A DNA stretch of 47,020 nt, taken from positions 1 to 47,020 of the forward strand of contig CALGMT010000050.1 of the NCBI GenBank assembly GCA_937958885.1, written 5' to 3'. Positions 35,754 through 46,057 of this stretch are shown piece by piece. The translations under genes and the position numbers were made by a program. This stretch comes from an uncultured bacterium. Its GTDB lineage: Bacteria > Verrucomicrobiota > Kiritimatiellia > CAIVKH01. A model generated the notes under the pieces. It ran no database searches and was not told the origin of the DNA. It worked only from the letters and a program-made list of their open reading frames with translations. Every line of letters starts with the position of its first letter. Position 1 is the stretch's first letter.

Positions 35754-38344
35754 CGACCCGCTCTCCCCGACGGCGCCTCGCCCAATTGCGGCGCGCGCGC
35801 CTGCCGTATTTTCTGTATCTGCCTCTCTGCGTCCGCGCCGGCCGGCAGGCCGGCCGCGGCGACGCGCTCATACATCCGAATGGCCTCATCCCACTGTTGC
35901 TCGGCCTCCTTGATCGCCGCGGCGGCGAAGGCGGCGCGCACGAACCAGACCGGCTCGACGAAGCGCCCCTCGGCGCGCGCGTTAAGCCACCCGTACACCG
36001 CGTCGAGATAGTACCGAAACGCGTCGGCGGGGCGACCCATCTGTTCGTAGCACCGTCCGATTTTGAATTCCGCCTGCAGGCGCAGCGCGGGGGAAACGAC
36101 GGGGCTGTCGAGCAGCGCGCGATAATGCGCAATCGCTTCCTGATAGCGTTCCGGGCGGTCGGCCCCGAGCATGAACTGGCAGTCGCCCATGCGTCCGCGC
36201 GCGCGGTCGGCGAGCGGATGGCCGGGGAACCGGCGCACGATATCGTCAAACGCGAGCAGGGCGCCGGAGTATTCGCCCAGCTCGGTCAACGCGTCGCCCT
36301 GCGCAAACCGCGCGTCCGGCACGAGCGGGCTGTTCGTGTAAGCGCGAGTCACCTCGTTGAAAAGGCCGATCGCCCTGCGGTACTCCGCTTGCGCCATCGC
36401 GGAGCGGCCCGCCCAATACAACGCGTCGTCCGCCCATTCGCTCGCCGGAAAGGCGCGGGCGAGCGCGAGGAAATTCGACTCGGCGACGGCGTGGGCGCCC
36501 GCGTTGAACTGCTGCTCCGCGAGCCAGAACTGCACCTCGGGCGCCGCGTCGGACGCGGGGTAGCGTTCCAGAAATTGCTGCGCCACCTGCACGCCGCGCC
36601 GCGTCTGCCCCAGCAGGTGCAGCGCGCGCGCGCGCAGGTGGAACGCCTGCTCCGCAAACAGACTGTCGGGCGCCTCGCGCAAGGTCCGTTCGAAGCGGTC
36701 CAACGCGCCCTGAAAATCGCCGGCGCGATAGCGCGCCAGTCCCGAGCGCAAAAGCGCCTCGCCCAGGGCCGCCGCGCCGGGCGCGGCGGCGAGAATCCGG
36801 TCATACAGCGCGACCGCGTCCGCCCACTGCCCTTGTTCCTCCCGCAGCGCGGCGAGCCGGAACGCCGCGCGCACAGCGAGCGGGTCGGCCGGGAACCGCG
36901 CGCGCAGCTCGTTGAGCGTCTGCTCCGCCCCCGCGAAGTCGCGACCGCGCGCCTGCGCCTCGGCGACTTGCAACAGCGCCTGCGGCGTCAGCGCGCTGGT
37001 CGGAAACTCCGCGAGCGCCCGGCGATAGGCCGCCTCGGCGAGCCGAAACTGATTGTTCGCGAAATAGGCGTCTGCCGCTTTCATCAGCGCCAGCTCGCGC
37101 GCGGCCGCATCGGATTGCAGCGGCGCCGCCGCCTCGAACGCCGCTGCGGCTTCCGCGTAGCGGCCCAGGTGCCACAGCGCCCAGCCGCGCCCCAGCCGCG
37201 CGCGCGCCTGGCCTTCCGCGTCGGCGAACGCATCGAGATAGGTCTGATAAGCCTCCAACGCCGCCGCATATCGTTTCTGTTCCAGCAGAATGTCCGCTAG
37301 CGCAAGGCGCGCGAGGCCCGCGTCCGGATGTGTCGGCGCGGATTGGATCGCCGCCTCCAGCAGCGTCAGCGCCGCGTCCGCCTGGCCGGTGCGCGCGAGC
37401 AGCCGCGCGCGCGCGACGCGATGCTCCAGTTTCAATCCGAGATCGTCCGCCGCGCGCTCGCCGCGCTCATACGCCTCCAGCGCGGCCGCCGTGTTGGTCT
37501 GCGCCAGCGCGATCCTGGCGAGCGCGTACCACGCCTCGCCCCGCGTGTCCGGCGCGGTATCCGGCGTCCGCGCCCGCGCCAGCGGGTCCAGCAGCGCGTT
37601 CGCCTGGGCGTATTCGCCGCGATCCACCAGCAGGCGCCCGAGCCAGAGCCGGGCCGTTCGCGCGACCGCGTGCTCCGCATGCTGTTCGATGATCTGCCGC
37701 AGCAGGCGCTCCGCATCCGTCAGCCGGTCCGACTGGATCAACAGGCCGGCCCAGTCGAGCAGATTTTCCCCCGCGTCCGGCGCGTCCGGATAGCGTTCCT
37801 GATACTGCGCCATCGCGCGCAACGCGCCGTCGCGGTCGCCCAACCGCATCAGCGCGTGCGCACGCAGGCGCGCCGCGCGGGGCGCGTGCGGATCGTCGCG
37901 ATACTCCCGTTCGAAACGATACAGCGTTTGCGTGACCTCCGCATAGCGCCCTAATTCGTGCAGCGCGCGCGCGGTCCAGAACACGAATCCGCCTTCGAGG
38001 TCGTTGCCGGACGCCCACCCGCGCCGCTCCGCGAGCAGCGCGATCGCATCCTCGTACCGCTGTTGCGCGAAGAGCGCCTGCGCCGCGTAGAGTGTGCCAT
38101 GCGCCTTCGAACGCTTGAAAAACGCGTTGGAAACGAAGGCCTCGAACTTCTGCCGCGCCGTCTCATAAAACCCGTCCCGCAGCGCCGCCTGGCCGGCGGT
38201 CCAGTTCGGGTCGCGTTCAAAGCGCGCCGGCGTATCCGCCCGCGCGGACACCGCGGACAGCGCGAACAGCGCAAACAGCGCGACAGCCGCCCGCGCCGCG
38301 CAAAAACTTCCATGCTCTGTAAAAACTTTTTTTAAAACTTCCAT
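35750..38344 (-). CDS. exported TPR-repeat protein (BamD/YbgF-like tetratricopeptides)
   Basis: An 864-residue protein with a signal peptide (ARAAVALFALFALSAVSARA, then DTP) and about twenty tetratricopeptide units over nearly its whole length, such as AFERTLREAPDSLFAEQAFH-type helices. TPR proteins of this class sit in the periplasm and act as scaffolds; in TonB and Tol loci a TPR partner often accompanies ExbB/D. The start ATG 38344 is in frame with the signal peptide. A second copy of the same start sequence 31 bp downstream is out of frame (see findings). No strong ribosome binding site is visible. It lies 18 bp downstream of uvrA. Confidence 0.85.
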   Translation of the reverse strand: MEVLKKVFTEHGSFCAARAAVALFALFALSAVSARADTPARFERDPNWTAGQAALRDGFYETARQKFEAFVSNAFFKRSKAHGTLYAAQALFAQQRYEDAIALLAERRGWASGNDLEGGFVFWTARALHELGRYAEVTQTLYRFEREYRDDPHAPRAARLRAHALMRLGDRDGALRAMAQYQERYPDAPDAGENLLDWAGLLIQSDRLTDAERLLRQIIEQHAEHAVARTARLWLGRLLVDRGEYAQANALLDPLARARTPDTAPDTRGEAWYALARIALAQTNTAAALEAYERGERAADDLGLKLEHRVARARLLARTGQADAALTLLEAAIQSAPTHPDAGLARLALADILLEQKRYAAALEAYQTYLDAFADAEGQARARLGRGWALWHLGRYAEAAAAFEAAAPLQSDAAARELALMKAADAYFANNQFRLAEAAYRRALAEFPTSALTPQALLQVAEAQARGRDFAGAEQTLNELRARFPADPLAVRAAFRLAALREEQGQWADAVALYDRILAAAPGAAALGEALLRSGLARYRAGDFQGALDRFERTLREAPDSLFAEQAFHLRARALHLLGQTRRGVQVAQQFLERYPASDAAPEVQFWLAEQQFNAGAHAVAESNFLALARAFPASEWADDALYWAGRSAMAQAEYRRAIGLFNEVTRAYTNSPLVPDARFAQGDALTELGEYSGALLAFDDIVRRFPGHPLADRARGRMGDCQFMLGADRPERYQEAIAHYRALLDSPVVSPALRLQAEFKIGRCYEQMGRPADAFRYYLDAVYGWLNARAEGRFVEPVWFVRAAFAAAAIKEAEQQWDEAIRMYERVAAAGLPAGADAERQIQKIRQARAPQLGEAPSGRAGR

Positions 38345-38357
38345 GCTCTGTAAAAAA
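38304..38357. repeat. 31-bp tandem repeat at the TPR gene start
   Basis: The block AAACTTCCATGCTCTGTAAA occurs at 38304-38323 and again at 38335-38354, a period of 31 bp, joined by ACTTTTTTTA. Each copy contains an ATG on the minus strand (38344 and 38313). The period is not a multiple of three, so the two starts read in different frames; only the outer one gives the signal peptide. Confidence 0.75.
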
Positions 38358-38362
38358 TTTGT

Positions 38363-41206
38363 TCAGCGCCCGCGCAGGACCTCCGCCAGGTAGCGGCCGG
38401 TGTGCGACTCGGGGTTCCGCGCCACCTCTTCCGGCGTGCCGTGCGCGATCAGCCGCCCCCCACCCTCGCCCCCCTCGGGACCGAGATCAAGGATGTAATC
38501 CGCCGTTTTGATGACGTCGAGATTGTGTTCGATGATGACCAACGTATTGCCCGCGTCGCGCAGGCGGTGAAAGACGTGGATCAGGCGGTGCACATCCGCA
38601 AAATGCAGCCCGGTCGTCGGCTCGTCGAGCAAGTACAAGGTGCGGCCGGTGTCTTTCTTGCTCAATTCGGCGGAGAGCTTTACGCGCTGCGCCTCGCCGC
38701 CGGAGAGCGTGGTCGCGGGCTGGCCGACCTGAAGGTAGCCGAGTCCGACCTCGGAGAGCGTGCGCAGGCGGCGCGCGATGGCGGGGATGTTTTTGAAGAA
38801 GTCCACCGCCTCGTCGATCGTCATTTCCAGCACGTCGGCGATGCTTTTTCCGTTGTATTTGACCTCGAGCGTTTCCTTGTTGTAGCGCCGGCCGCCGCAC
38901 TGTTCGCAGGTGACGTGCACGTCGGGCAGAAAGTGCATTTCGATCTTGAGGATGCCGTCGCCTTTGCACGTCTCGCAGCGGCCCCCTTTGACATTGAAGC
39001 TGAAGCGGCCCTTGCCGAATCCGCGTATCTTCGCCGCGGGCAGCATCGCGAAGAGGTCGCGGATCGGGTTGAACGCGCCGGTGTAGGTTGCCGGATTGCT
39101 GCGCGGGGTGCGTCCGATCGGGGACTGGTCGATCACGATGACCTTGTCGAGCTGGTCGAGTCCCTTGATGGCCTTGTGCGCGCCGGGCCGCTCGCGGCTG
39201 CCGTAGAAGTGGCGGAACAGCGCGCGCCGCAGAATGTCGTCCACCAGGGTGCTCTTGCCGCTGCCCGAAACGCCGGTCACGCAGACCATGCAACCGAGCG
39301 GGATTTTGACGTCAATGTTCTTGAGGTTGTTCTCCTTCGCGCCTTGCACGACGAGCCAGCCCTTGTTCGTCGGCGTGCGAAGAAGCGGCACCTCGACCGC
39401 GACATGGCTGTTGAGGTATCGCGCGGTGAGCGAGGCCTCGCACGCCAACAAGTCCGGCACGCGCCCCTGAAAAACCACGTGCCCGCCGTGCCGGCCCGCG
39501 CCGGGGCCTAGGTCGATCACGTAATCCGCCTCGCGGATGGTCTGCTCGTCATGCTCGACGACAACGACGGTGTTGCCGAGGTCGCGCAGTTCCTTGAGCG
39601 TGCGGATCAGTTTTTCGTTGTCGCGCTGGTGGAGGCCAATGCTCGGTTCGTCGAGCACGTACAGCACGCCGACCAGCCCCGCGCCGATTTGCGTGGCGAG
39701 CCGGATGCGCTGCGCCTCGCCGCCGGACAGCGTGCCGCTTTCGCGGTCGAGCGTGAGATAGTCGAGGCCGACATCGATCATGAATTGCAAGCGCTGCCGG
39801 ATTTCCTTGATGACCTCCCTCGCGATTTTCTCCTGCTGCGGGGGCAGTTTCAACTCGTCGAAAAACGCCGCCGCGTGGCGGATCGAAAGCTTTGTCACGT
39901 CGAGAATAGAGAGACCGCCGACAAGGCAGGCGAGCGATTCGGGGCGCAGGCGCGCGCCGTTGCAGGTGGTGCACGGCTGGCGGCTCATGAAGCCGGCGAG
40001 TTTCTGCTTCATGTATTCGCTGTCCGTTTCCTCGTAGCGCCGCTTGAGGTTCGGGATCACGCCCTCGAACGGTTTGCGATATTTGTGCCACGCGCCGCCG
40101 CGCCAGAAACCGAAATCCATTTCCTCATCGCCCGAGCCGTGCATCAACACCTCGCGCGCGGCTTTCGGCAGGTCCTGGTAGGGCGTCTCCAGGTCCACGC
40201 CGAGGTGTTTGGCGACCGCGCGGATGATTCCTTTGTAGTAAATGGCCGAACGCCGTCCGCCGCCCTTCCACGCGCGGATGGCGCCGTCCTCCAGCGACAG
40301 GGACGGGTCGGGTACGATCAGGTCCTCGTCGAAGACCATCATCGTGCCGAGTCCGTGGCAGGTTGGGCACGCGCCGTACGGGCTATTAAAGGAGAAATGG
40401 CGCGGCGTCAGCGTATCAAAACTCAAGCCGCACGGGATGCAGGCATTCTTTTCGGAGCATACCGTCTCGGTCTGCTCGCCGCCCGGCGGCTGGCTCAGCG
40501 CGATCAGCGTGCCGCCGCCCTGGCGCAGCGCGGTTTCGACGGAATCCGTCAGCCGCGTGCGGATCGAGTCGCCCAACACAAGGCGGTCGATCACCGCCTC
40601 GATCGTGTGCGCCTTTTTCTTGTCGAGCTTCGGCGCCTGGTCGAGGTCCGTGATCACGCCGTCAATGCGCGCGCGCACAAACCCCGCCTTGCGCAGCTCG
40701 TCGAGCAATTCGAGATGTTCGCCTTTCCGGCCCTGCGCGCGCGGCGCGAGGAGGACAAGGCGCGTGTTCGGCGGGTGCTTCAACAGCAAATCCACGATTT
40801 GTTCCGCCGACTGTTGCGTGATCGGCCTTCCGCATTTGGGGCAATGCGGGACGCCGATATTCGCGAAGAGTAGTCGGAGGTAGTCGTGGATTTCCGTCGT
40901 CGTGGCGACGATCGAGCGCGGATTCGATCCGGCGGTGCGCTGCTCGATCGAAATCGCGGGCGAAAGGCCTTCGATGTGGTCCACATCCGGCTTCTGCATT
41001 TGCTCGAGGAACTGGCGCGCGTAAGCGGACAGCGATTCGACGTATTTCCGCTGCCCTTCCGCGTAGAGGGTATCGAACGCCAGCGACGATTTGCCCGAGC
41101 CGCTCAGCCCGGTGATGACGGTGAGCGTGTCGCGCGGAATCCGCACGGAGATGTTTTTCAGATTATGCTCGCGCGCCCCCTGCACGAGGATTTCATCAAG
41201 GCTCAT
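38363..41206 (-). CDS. uvrA: excinuclease ABC subunit A
   Basis: A 947-residue UvrA, the ATPase that finds bulky lesions in nucleotide-excision repair and loads UvrB. It has Walker A motifs GLSGSGKSS (about 31-39) and GVSGSGKST (near 640), ABC signatures [10 protein letters not shown] and [10 protein letters not shown], zinc-finger cysteines [17 protein letters not shown] and CETCKGDG, and the C-terminal CEQCGGRRY. The length matches E. coli UvrA. ATG 41206 ([16 protein letters not shown]) is the family start. It is the first gene of the minus-strand run and divergent from nqrA; no LexA-type box was recognised in the 194-bp gap. Confidence 0.97.
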   Translation of the reverse strand: MSLDEILVQGAREHNLKNISVRIPRDTLTVITGLSGSGKSSLAFDTLYAEGQRKYVESLSAYARQFLEQMQKPDVDHIEGLSPAISIEQRTAGSNPRSIVATTTEIHDYLRLLFANIGVPHCPKCGRPITQQSAEQIVDLLLKHPPNTRLVLLAPRAQGRKGEHLELLDELRKAGFVRARIDGVITDLDQAPKLDKKKAHTIEAVIDRLVLGDSIRTRLTDSVETALRQGGGTLIALSQPPGGEQTETVCSEKNACIPCGLSFDTLTPRHFSFNSPYGACPTCHGLGTMMVFDEDLIVPDPSLSLEDGAIRAWKGGGRRSAIYYKGIIRAVAKHLGVDLETPYQDLPKAAREVLMHGSGDEEMDFGFWRGGAWHKYRKPFEGVIPNLKRRYEETDSEYMKQKLAGFMSRQPCTTCNGARLRPESLACLVGGLSILDVTKLSIRHAAAFFDELKLPPQQEKIAREVIKEIRQRLQFMIDVGLDYLTLDRESGTLSGGEAQRIRLATQIGAGLVGVLYVLDEPSIGLHQRDNEKLIRTLKELRDLGNTVVVVEHDEQTIREADYVIDLGPGAGRHGGHVVFQGRVPDLLACEASLTARYLNSHVAVEVPLLRTPTNKGWLVVQGAKENNLKNIDVKIPLGCMVCVTGVSGSGKSTLVDDILRRALFRHFYGSRERPGAHKAIKGLDQLDKVIVIDQSPIGRTPRSNPATYTGAFNPIRDLFAMLPAAKIRGFGKGRFSFNVKGGRCETCKGDGILKIEMHFLPDVHVTCEQCGGRRYNKETLEVKYNGKSIADVLEMTIDEAVDFFKNIPAIARRLRTLSEVGLGYLQVGQPATTLSGGEAQRVKLSAELSKKDTGRTLYLLDEPTTGLHFADVHRLIHVFHRLRDAGNTLVIIEHNLDVIKTADYILDLGPEGGEGGGRLIAHGTPEEVARNPESHTGRYLAEVLRGR

Positions 41207-41323
41207 GGAGAAATTCCGGAATTCGGTGATGCGACAAACTCCGCACTATACCACAGTTCCGGATTCCGCAAACGGGCCGCGCGCGGCGCAGAACATTTCG
41301 TCCGTTTTTTCCGTCTGAACGCA

Positions 41324-41351
41324 TTGACAACTCATCGAATGCCGGTACTCT
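41324..41351 (+). promoter_or_regulatory. candidate sigma-70-type promoter of the nqr operon
   Basis: A perfect -35 hexamer TTGACA at 41324-41329 is followed after 16 bases by TACTCT at 41346-41351, which matches only three bases of TATAAT. It lies about 50 bases before the nqrA start at 41401 and is the best promoter-like site in the uvrA/nqrA gap. Strength and use are inferred. Confidence 0.45.
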
Positions 41352-41400
41352 GACGCGATTTTCAGACCGCCCGGAGGCGGGTTACTGCGGAAGGTTCGCT

Positions 41401-42768
41401 ATGGCATCGTACACTATTCGCAAGGGGCTCAACATCAAACTGGCCGGCGCGCCCGAGGCCGCAATTACCGAAGCGCCGGAGGCCGCAACAGTCGCAGTCC
41501 TGCCCGCCGAGTTCGGCCCGATCAAGCCCCGGCTGGATGTGCAGGAAGGCGCGCGCGTGAAGCGCGGCCAGGCGCTTTTCCACGACAAGAAGCAGCCGGC
41601 GCTGCGCGGAGTCGCGCCCTCCGCGGGCGTCGTGAAGTCAATCGTGTACGGACCGCGCCGCGCGATCGAGCGGATCGTGATCCAAATCGAGGGCGATGAA
41701 GCGGAATCCTTCCCCCGTCTGGATCCCGCAGCGGTCAAATCGATGGAGCGCAGAACCCTGCTCGAATTGCTCCAGAACACCGGTCTGATCAACTTGATTC
41801 GCCAGCGCCCATTCGGCCGGGCGGCTAATCCGGAAGCTGCGCCCAAGTCGTTGTTCGTCAACGGAATGGCGACCGGCCCGTTCCAGGCGGACATCAACGC
41901 AATCATCAAAGGACGCGAACTGGCCTTCCAAGCCGGCCTCGACGCCATGACGCGCCTGACCGACGGCAAGGTGTTCCTATGTCTCAACGGCGCGGTGTCC
42001 AACGCAGCGGCGCTGGCGGAGGCGAAGAACGTCGAAATTCATACATTTGAAGGCCCGCACCCGTCCGGCAACACGAGCGTGCATATCAGCCGGCTCGACC
42101 CGATGAAGCCGACGGATGTGATATGGACCGTCAAGGCGGTGGACCTGCTGCAAATCGGGCACCTGCTCCTGAACGGCGAGTCGCCTTCGCACCGCGTCGT
42201 CGCCCTTGGCGGGCCCGCTGTCAAGGAAGGCCATCGCCGCTACTATCGCGTTCGGATCGGGCAGTCGTTGGCGTCGCTTGTGGACGGCAGACTTGCGGAC
42301 GGCGAGGTCCGCGTGATTCGGGGAGACATTTTCAGCGGGGAAAAAGCGGGCGCGGATGATGTCGTCGGCCTGCTCGACACCTCCTTCACGGTTCTCGCGG
42401 AGGACCGCGAGCGGCACCTGCTGGGCTGGCTGATGCCCGGGTTCAGCTACTTTTCCGTCTCGCGCGCCTTTCTTTCCCCCTGGCTGGGCGGGCTCAACAA
42501 AGAGTGGGCGCTCGGCACCAACCAGCACGGCGAACTGCGCCCGATGGTGCTGACCGGATTGTACGACAAATACATGCCCATGAACATCATGGTGGATTAT
42601 CTCGTCCGCGCGGTGCTCGCCAACGACACGGAGGAGGCCATCAAGCTCGGTATCCTCGAAACGCTGCCGGAAGACTACGCCGTCTGCGCGTTCGCGTGCC
42701 TGTCAAAGATGGATTTGGTCGGGATCATCCGCAAAGGGCTTGCGGATATTGAAAAGGAAGGAATTTAG
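41401..42768 (+). CDS. nqrA: Na+-translocating NADH:quinone reductase subunit A
   Basis: A 455-residue NqrA, the soluble cytoplasmic subunit of the sodium-pumping NADH:quinone oxidoreductase. The N-terminal YTIRKGLNIKLAGAPE is the normal start, followed by the lipoyl/barrel-sandwich-like block RLDVQEGARVKRGQALF. FEGPHPSGNTSVHI and WLMPGFSYFSVSRAFLS match the family. ATG 41401 has GGAAGG about 6 bases upstream. It is the first gene of nqrABCDEF, with a 96-bp gap before nqrB. Confidence 0.96.
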   Translation: MASYTIRKGLNIKLAGAPEAAITEAPEAATVAVLPAEFGPIKPRLDVQEGARVKRGQALFHDKKQPALRGVAPSAGVVKSIVYGPRRAIERIVIQIEGDEAESFPRLDPAAVKSMERRTLLELLQNTGLINLIRQRPFGRAANPEAAPKSLFVNGMATGPFQADINAIIKGRELAFQAGLDAMTRLTDGKVFLCLNGAVSNAAALAEAKNVEIHTFEGPHPSGNTSVHISRLDPMKPTDVIWTVKAVDLLQIGHLLLNGESPSHRVVALGGPAVKEGHRRYYRVRIGQSLASLVDGRLADGEVRVIRGDIFSGEKAGADDVVGLLDTSFTVLAEDRERHLLGWLMPGFSYFSVSRAFLSPWLGGLNKEWALGTNQHGELRPMVLTGLYDKYMPMNIMVDYLVRAVLANDTEEAIKLGILETLPEDYAVCAFACLSKMDLVGIIRKGLADIEKEGI

Positions 42769-42864
42769 GTTAGAAGTAGGAAGTGCGATGGGATAAGGCG
42801 CGGGAGAATCGAATCTCGTCCTCTTTCCCCGCTGAAGGCCCGCTTCCTCGACAACGATACCGAT

Positions 42865-44040
42865 ATGAAAAAGTTCCTCGAAAAACAGATGGACAAGATG
42901 CGGCCGCTGTTTCTGCCGGGCGGCAAATTCGAGCGGCTCTACCCGCTGCACGAAGCGAACGAGACCTTTTTGCTCACGCCGGCGGAAGTGACCCACGGCC
43001 CGCCGCATGTGCGCGATCAACTGGACCTCAAGCGCACGATGATCATGGTTGTGCTGGCGCTGATCCCGGCGACGCTGTTCGGCATCTTCAACGCGGGCTA
43101 TCAGCATAACTTGAACCACGGAATCGCGAACGCGACCTTCGTTCAACACATGATTCAAGGCGCGCTGCTGTGTCTTCCGATCATCATGACCTCCTATGTG
43201 GTCGGCGGCCTGTGGGAAGTCCTCTTCGCGATTGTCCGAAAGCACCCAATCAATGAGGGGTTCCTGGTTTCGGGGCTCCTCTTCCCGCTGACGCTGCCGC
43301 CGACCATCCCGCTCTGGCAGGTCGCCGTCGGCATCAGTTTCGGCATTGTGATCGGCAAGGAAATCTTCGGCGGCACGGGGTTCAACGTTCTCAATCCCGC
43401 GCTCACCTCGCGCGCGTTCCTTTATTTTGCCTATCCGGCGCAGATCAGCGGCGACAAGGTCTGGGCGAGCGGGCCGGACGGCTGGACGGGCGCGACTCCG
43501 CTGGGATTGGGAATGGTGGCGCATCAGGGCGAAACCATCATCGAGACGCTGAACAACGCGGGCTACACCCTCAAGTCGATGATCATCGGCCTCGAGCCGG
43601 GGAGCATCGGCGAGACCTCGGTGATCGCTTGCGCCATCGGCGCGGCGGTGCTGATTCTCTCCGGGGTCGGCTCATGGCGCATCATGCTCAGCGGCGTGCT
43701 CGGCCTGATTGCCGGGTCCTATCTGATGCAGCTCATCGGCAGCCCAAACCTCAAGCCGCTGGTGGACCTGCCCTTCTGGTATCACATGGTGATCGGAAGC
43801 TTCGCGTTCGGCATCGTCTTCATGGCGACCGATCCGGTGTCCGCGGCGGCGACCAACGCCGGGAAGTGGATTTACGGATTTCTGATCGGTTTCCTTATCC
43901 TCGTCATCCGCGTGGCCAATCCGGCCTACCCGGAGGCAGTGATGCTGGCGATCTTGTTCATGAACGTGATGGCGCCGCTCGTGGATCACTACGTGGTACA
44001 GGCGCATATCAAGCGGAGGACGCGTCATGTCTACGCCTAA
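42865..44040 (+). CDS. nqrB: Na+-NQR subunit B
   Basis: A 391-residue integral membrane subunit that carries covalent FMN and riboflavin and forms much of the sodium path. The FMN-attachment motif is present as DGWTGATPLG with Thr211 as the likely flavinylated residue. Membrane segments include IVIGKEIFGGTGFNVLNPAL and SFAFGIVFMATDPVSAAATN. About ten membrane segments are predicted. The end overlaps nqrC by 14 bp. The gap to nqrA contains no hairpin of note. Confidence 0.96.
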   Translation: MKKFLEKQMDKMRPLFLPGGKFERLYPLHEANETFLLTPAEVTHGPPHVRDQLDLKRTMIMVVLALIPATLFGIFNAGYQHNLNHGIANATFVQHMIQGALLCLPIIMTSYVVGGLWEVLFAIVRKHPINEGFLVSGLLFPLTLPPTIPLWQVAVGISFGIVIGKEIFGGTGFNVLNPALTSRAFLYFAYPAQISGDKVWASGPDGWTGATPLGLGMVAHQGETIIETLNNAGYTLKSMIIGLEPGSIGETSVIACAIGAAVLILSGVGSWRIMLSGVLGLIAGSYLMQLIGSPNLKPLVDLPFWYHMVIGSFAFGIVFMATDPVSAAATNAGKWIYGFLIGFLILVIRVANPAYPEAVMLAILFMNVMAPLVDHYVVQAHIKRRTRHVYA

Positions 44041-44758
44041 AGGCGACGGTTATGTGATCGGGTTCGCGGTTTCGATCTGCATTGCTTGCAGCTTGCTGCT
44101 GTCCGCGACGGCATCGACGCTGAAAAGCCGCCAGGAGTACAACGTCGAACTCGATCGCAAAATGAACATCCTTAAAGCGTTCGGCGTGCAAACGCGCGAC
44201 GAACGTGGGCGCGCCATCAGCGGCGCGGAAGTGGATCGAATTTTCGAGCAATATATCCGGGAAATCGTTCTCGATGGCGAAACCGGCCAACCGATCGAAG
44301 GGCTGACCATCGCGGGCGTGAGCCCGCGCGAAATCGCCGCCGGCACGCGCCTGCCGCTCTACACGTTCGAGCAAGACGGCGAAATCGCCAAATACGCGAT
44401 CCCGATCTCGGGCAAGGGTTTGTGGTCCACCATTTACGGCTATCTCGCGCTGAATCGCGACCTCGCGACGATCGCCGGTGTCACGTTCTACAAGCACGGC
44501 GAGACGCCCGGCCTCGGCGGCGAGGTCGAGAAGGACTGGTTCCAAAACAATTTCCGCGGCAAGCGCATCTGGGGCGACGGCAACCTGCTCCCGTTTGAAG
44601 TCGTCAAGGGCACTGTGGCCGACCGTTACCCGCAGGGCAACGATCACGCGGTCGATGGAATCAGCGGAGCGACGCTCACCGGAAGAGGCGTCACACAATT
44701 TATCAATCGCGACCTTGAAAAGTACGAGAAGTATTTCAGCTTAATTCGCCGATCGTAA
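44027..44758 (+). CDS. nqrC: Na+-NQR subunit C
   Basis: A 243-residue bitopic subunit with one N-terminal membrane anchor (about 9-27) and a periplasmic FMN domain. The flavinylation motif [10 protein letters not shown] has Thr216 as the expected covalent FMN site, attached by ApbE (not in the window). The block [13 protein letters not shown] and [10 protein letters not shown] are typical. The ATG at 44027 has GGAGG about 8 bases upstream inside nqrB and overlaps its 3' end by 14 bp. Confidence 0.96.
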   Translation: MSTPKGDGYVIGFAVSICIACSLLLSATASTLKSRQEYNVELDRKMNILKAFGVQTRDERGRAISGAEVDRIFEQYIREIVLDGETGQPIEGLTIAGVSPREIAAGTRLPLYTFEQDGEIAKYAIPISGKGLWSTIYGYLALNRDLATIAGVTFYKHGETPGLGGEVEKDWFQNNFRGKRIWGDGNLLPFEVVKGTVADRYPQGNDHAVDGISGATLTGRGVTQFINRDLEKYEKYFSLIRRS

Positions 44759-44771
44759 GGAGATTCCCGTC

Positions 44772-45377
44772 ATGGCCGGAAAACTCAAAAAAATCGTCAC
44801 CGATCCCCTTTCGGACAACAATCCGATCACGATCCAGGTTCTCGGCATCTGCTCGGCGCTCGCCGTAACCACAAAAGTGGACACGGCCATCGTCATGTCG
44901 ATCAGCTTGACCGCAGTTGTGTCGTTCGCGGCGCTGATCGTCAGCCTGATGCGAAACATGATCCCCGGCAAGATCCGCATTATTGTGCAGCTTGCCGTGG
45001 TATCATCATTGGTGATTTTCGCCGATCAGTTGCTGAAAGCGTATGTGTTTGATATCAGCCGCCAGCTCAGCGTGTTCGTCGGGTTGATCATCACCAACTG
45101 CATCGTGCTGGGCCGGCTGGAGGCATTCGCGCTTGGGAACAAGCCTGGTCCCGCTTTCCTCGATGGATTAGGCAACGGATTAGGGTATAGCGCGGTCCTG
45201 ATCGCGGTCGCCTCGATGCGCGAAATTCTCGGCTTCGGCACCTGGCACGGCATTCAACTCATGCCCGCGGGCTACCAGGGCAACGGGCTGATGCTGCTCG
45301 CGCCCGGCGCGTTCTTCTGCCTCGGCCTGCTCATCTGGGCGCAGCGCCAAATCATCAAGAAATTCGAGACGGCGTAA
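44772..45377 (+). CDS. nqrD: Na+-NQR subunit D
   Basis: A 201-residue membrane subunit with six membrane segments, paired with NqrE around a shared iron centre. The cysteines C27 ([11 protein letters not shown]) and C110 ([15 protein letters not shown]) correspond to the metal ligands described in V. cholerae. It lies 13 bp after nqrC, with AAGGAG just before the ATG at 44772. It resembles RnfE, but the operon order fixes the assignment. Confidence 0.95.
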   Translation: MAGKLKKIVTDPLSDNNPITIQVLGICSALAVTTKVDTAIVMSISLTAVVSFAALIVSLMRNMIPGKIRIIVQLAVVSSLVIFADQLLKAYVFDISRQLSVFVGLIITNCIVLGRLEAFALGNKPGPAFLDGLGNGLGYSAVLIAVASMREILGFGTWHGIQLMPAGYQGNGLMLLAPGAFFCLGLLIWAQRQIIKKFETA

Positions 45378-45388
45378 GGAGCGATTCC

Positions 45389-46003
45389 ATGGACCTCGTC
45401 AACCTCGCAATCAAGAACATCTTCGTCGAGAACATCCTACTCTCGTTCTTTCTCGGGATGTGCTCGTTCCTCGCCTGCTCCAAGAAGGTGGAGACGGCGA
45501 CCGGCCTCGGCATGGCGGTCATCTTCGTTCAAAGCATCACGGTCCCAGCCAACTGGGCGATTCAGCACTTCTTCTTGAAGCCGGGCGCGCTCGCATGGAC
45601 CGGTATCGCGGGCATGGAAAGCCTGGATTTGTCGTTTCTCACGTTCATCTGCTTCATCTCGACCATCGCCTTTATGGTGCAGATCGTCGAAATGACGCTC
45701 GATAAATACTTCCCCAAGCTCTACACCTCGCTGGGCATTTTTCTCCCGCTCATCGCGGTGAACTGCGCCATCCTCGGCGGTTCGCTGTTGATGAACGAGC
45801 GCGGGTACGACCTGACGCACGCGTCGGTCTTCGGCGTCTCGTCCGGCGCCGGATGGGCGCTCGCGATTATTGCGCTCTCGGCCGTTCGAAAGAAGCTGCG
45901 CTATTCGCACATGCCCGAGGGCCTCAAGGGACTCGGCATGACGATGATCATGACCGGTCTCATGGCGCTCGGCTTCATGAGTTTCGCGGGCATCAACCTG
46001 TAA
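45389..46003 (+). CDS. nqrE: Na+-NQR subunit E
   Basis: A 204-residue membrane subunit, the pseudo-symmetrical partner of NqrD. Cysteines C25 ([18 protein letters not shown]) and C126 ([10 protein letters not shown]) match the iron ligands known from V. cholerae; C30 is an additional nearby cysteine. The C-terminal [12 protein letters not shown] is typical. It is separated from nqrD by 11 bp, with AAGGAG before the ATG. Confidence 0.95.
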   Translation: MDLVNLAIKNIFVENILLSFFLGMCSFLACSKKVETATGLGMAVIFVQSITVPANWAIQHFFLKPGALAWTGIAGMESLDLSFLTFICFISTIAFMVQIVEMTLDKYFPKLYTSLGIFLPLIAVNCAILGGSLLMNERGYDLTHASVFGVSSGAGWALAIIALSAVRKKLRYSHMPEGLKGLGMTMIMTGLMALGFMSFAGINL

Positions 46004-46057
46004 GGATTTCGGTTTGCTCACTAATTATTATGGACGCGCTTATCGGGAGTCATCGTC

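Noticed and set aside
34542-36011. Plus-strand frame of about 490 codons across exbD, exbB and the TPR gene
   Set aside because: It spans three well-supported genes on the other strand and has no protein motif.
42769-42864. Separate small gene between nqrA and nqrB
   Set aside because: The 96-bp gap has a frame that starts with ATG but no ribosome binding site and overlaps nqrB; it looks like ordinary spacer.
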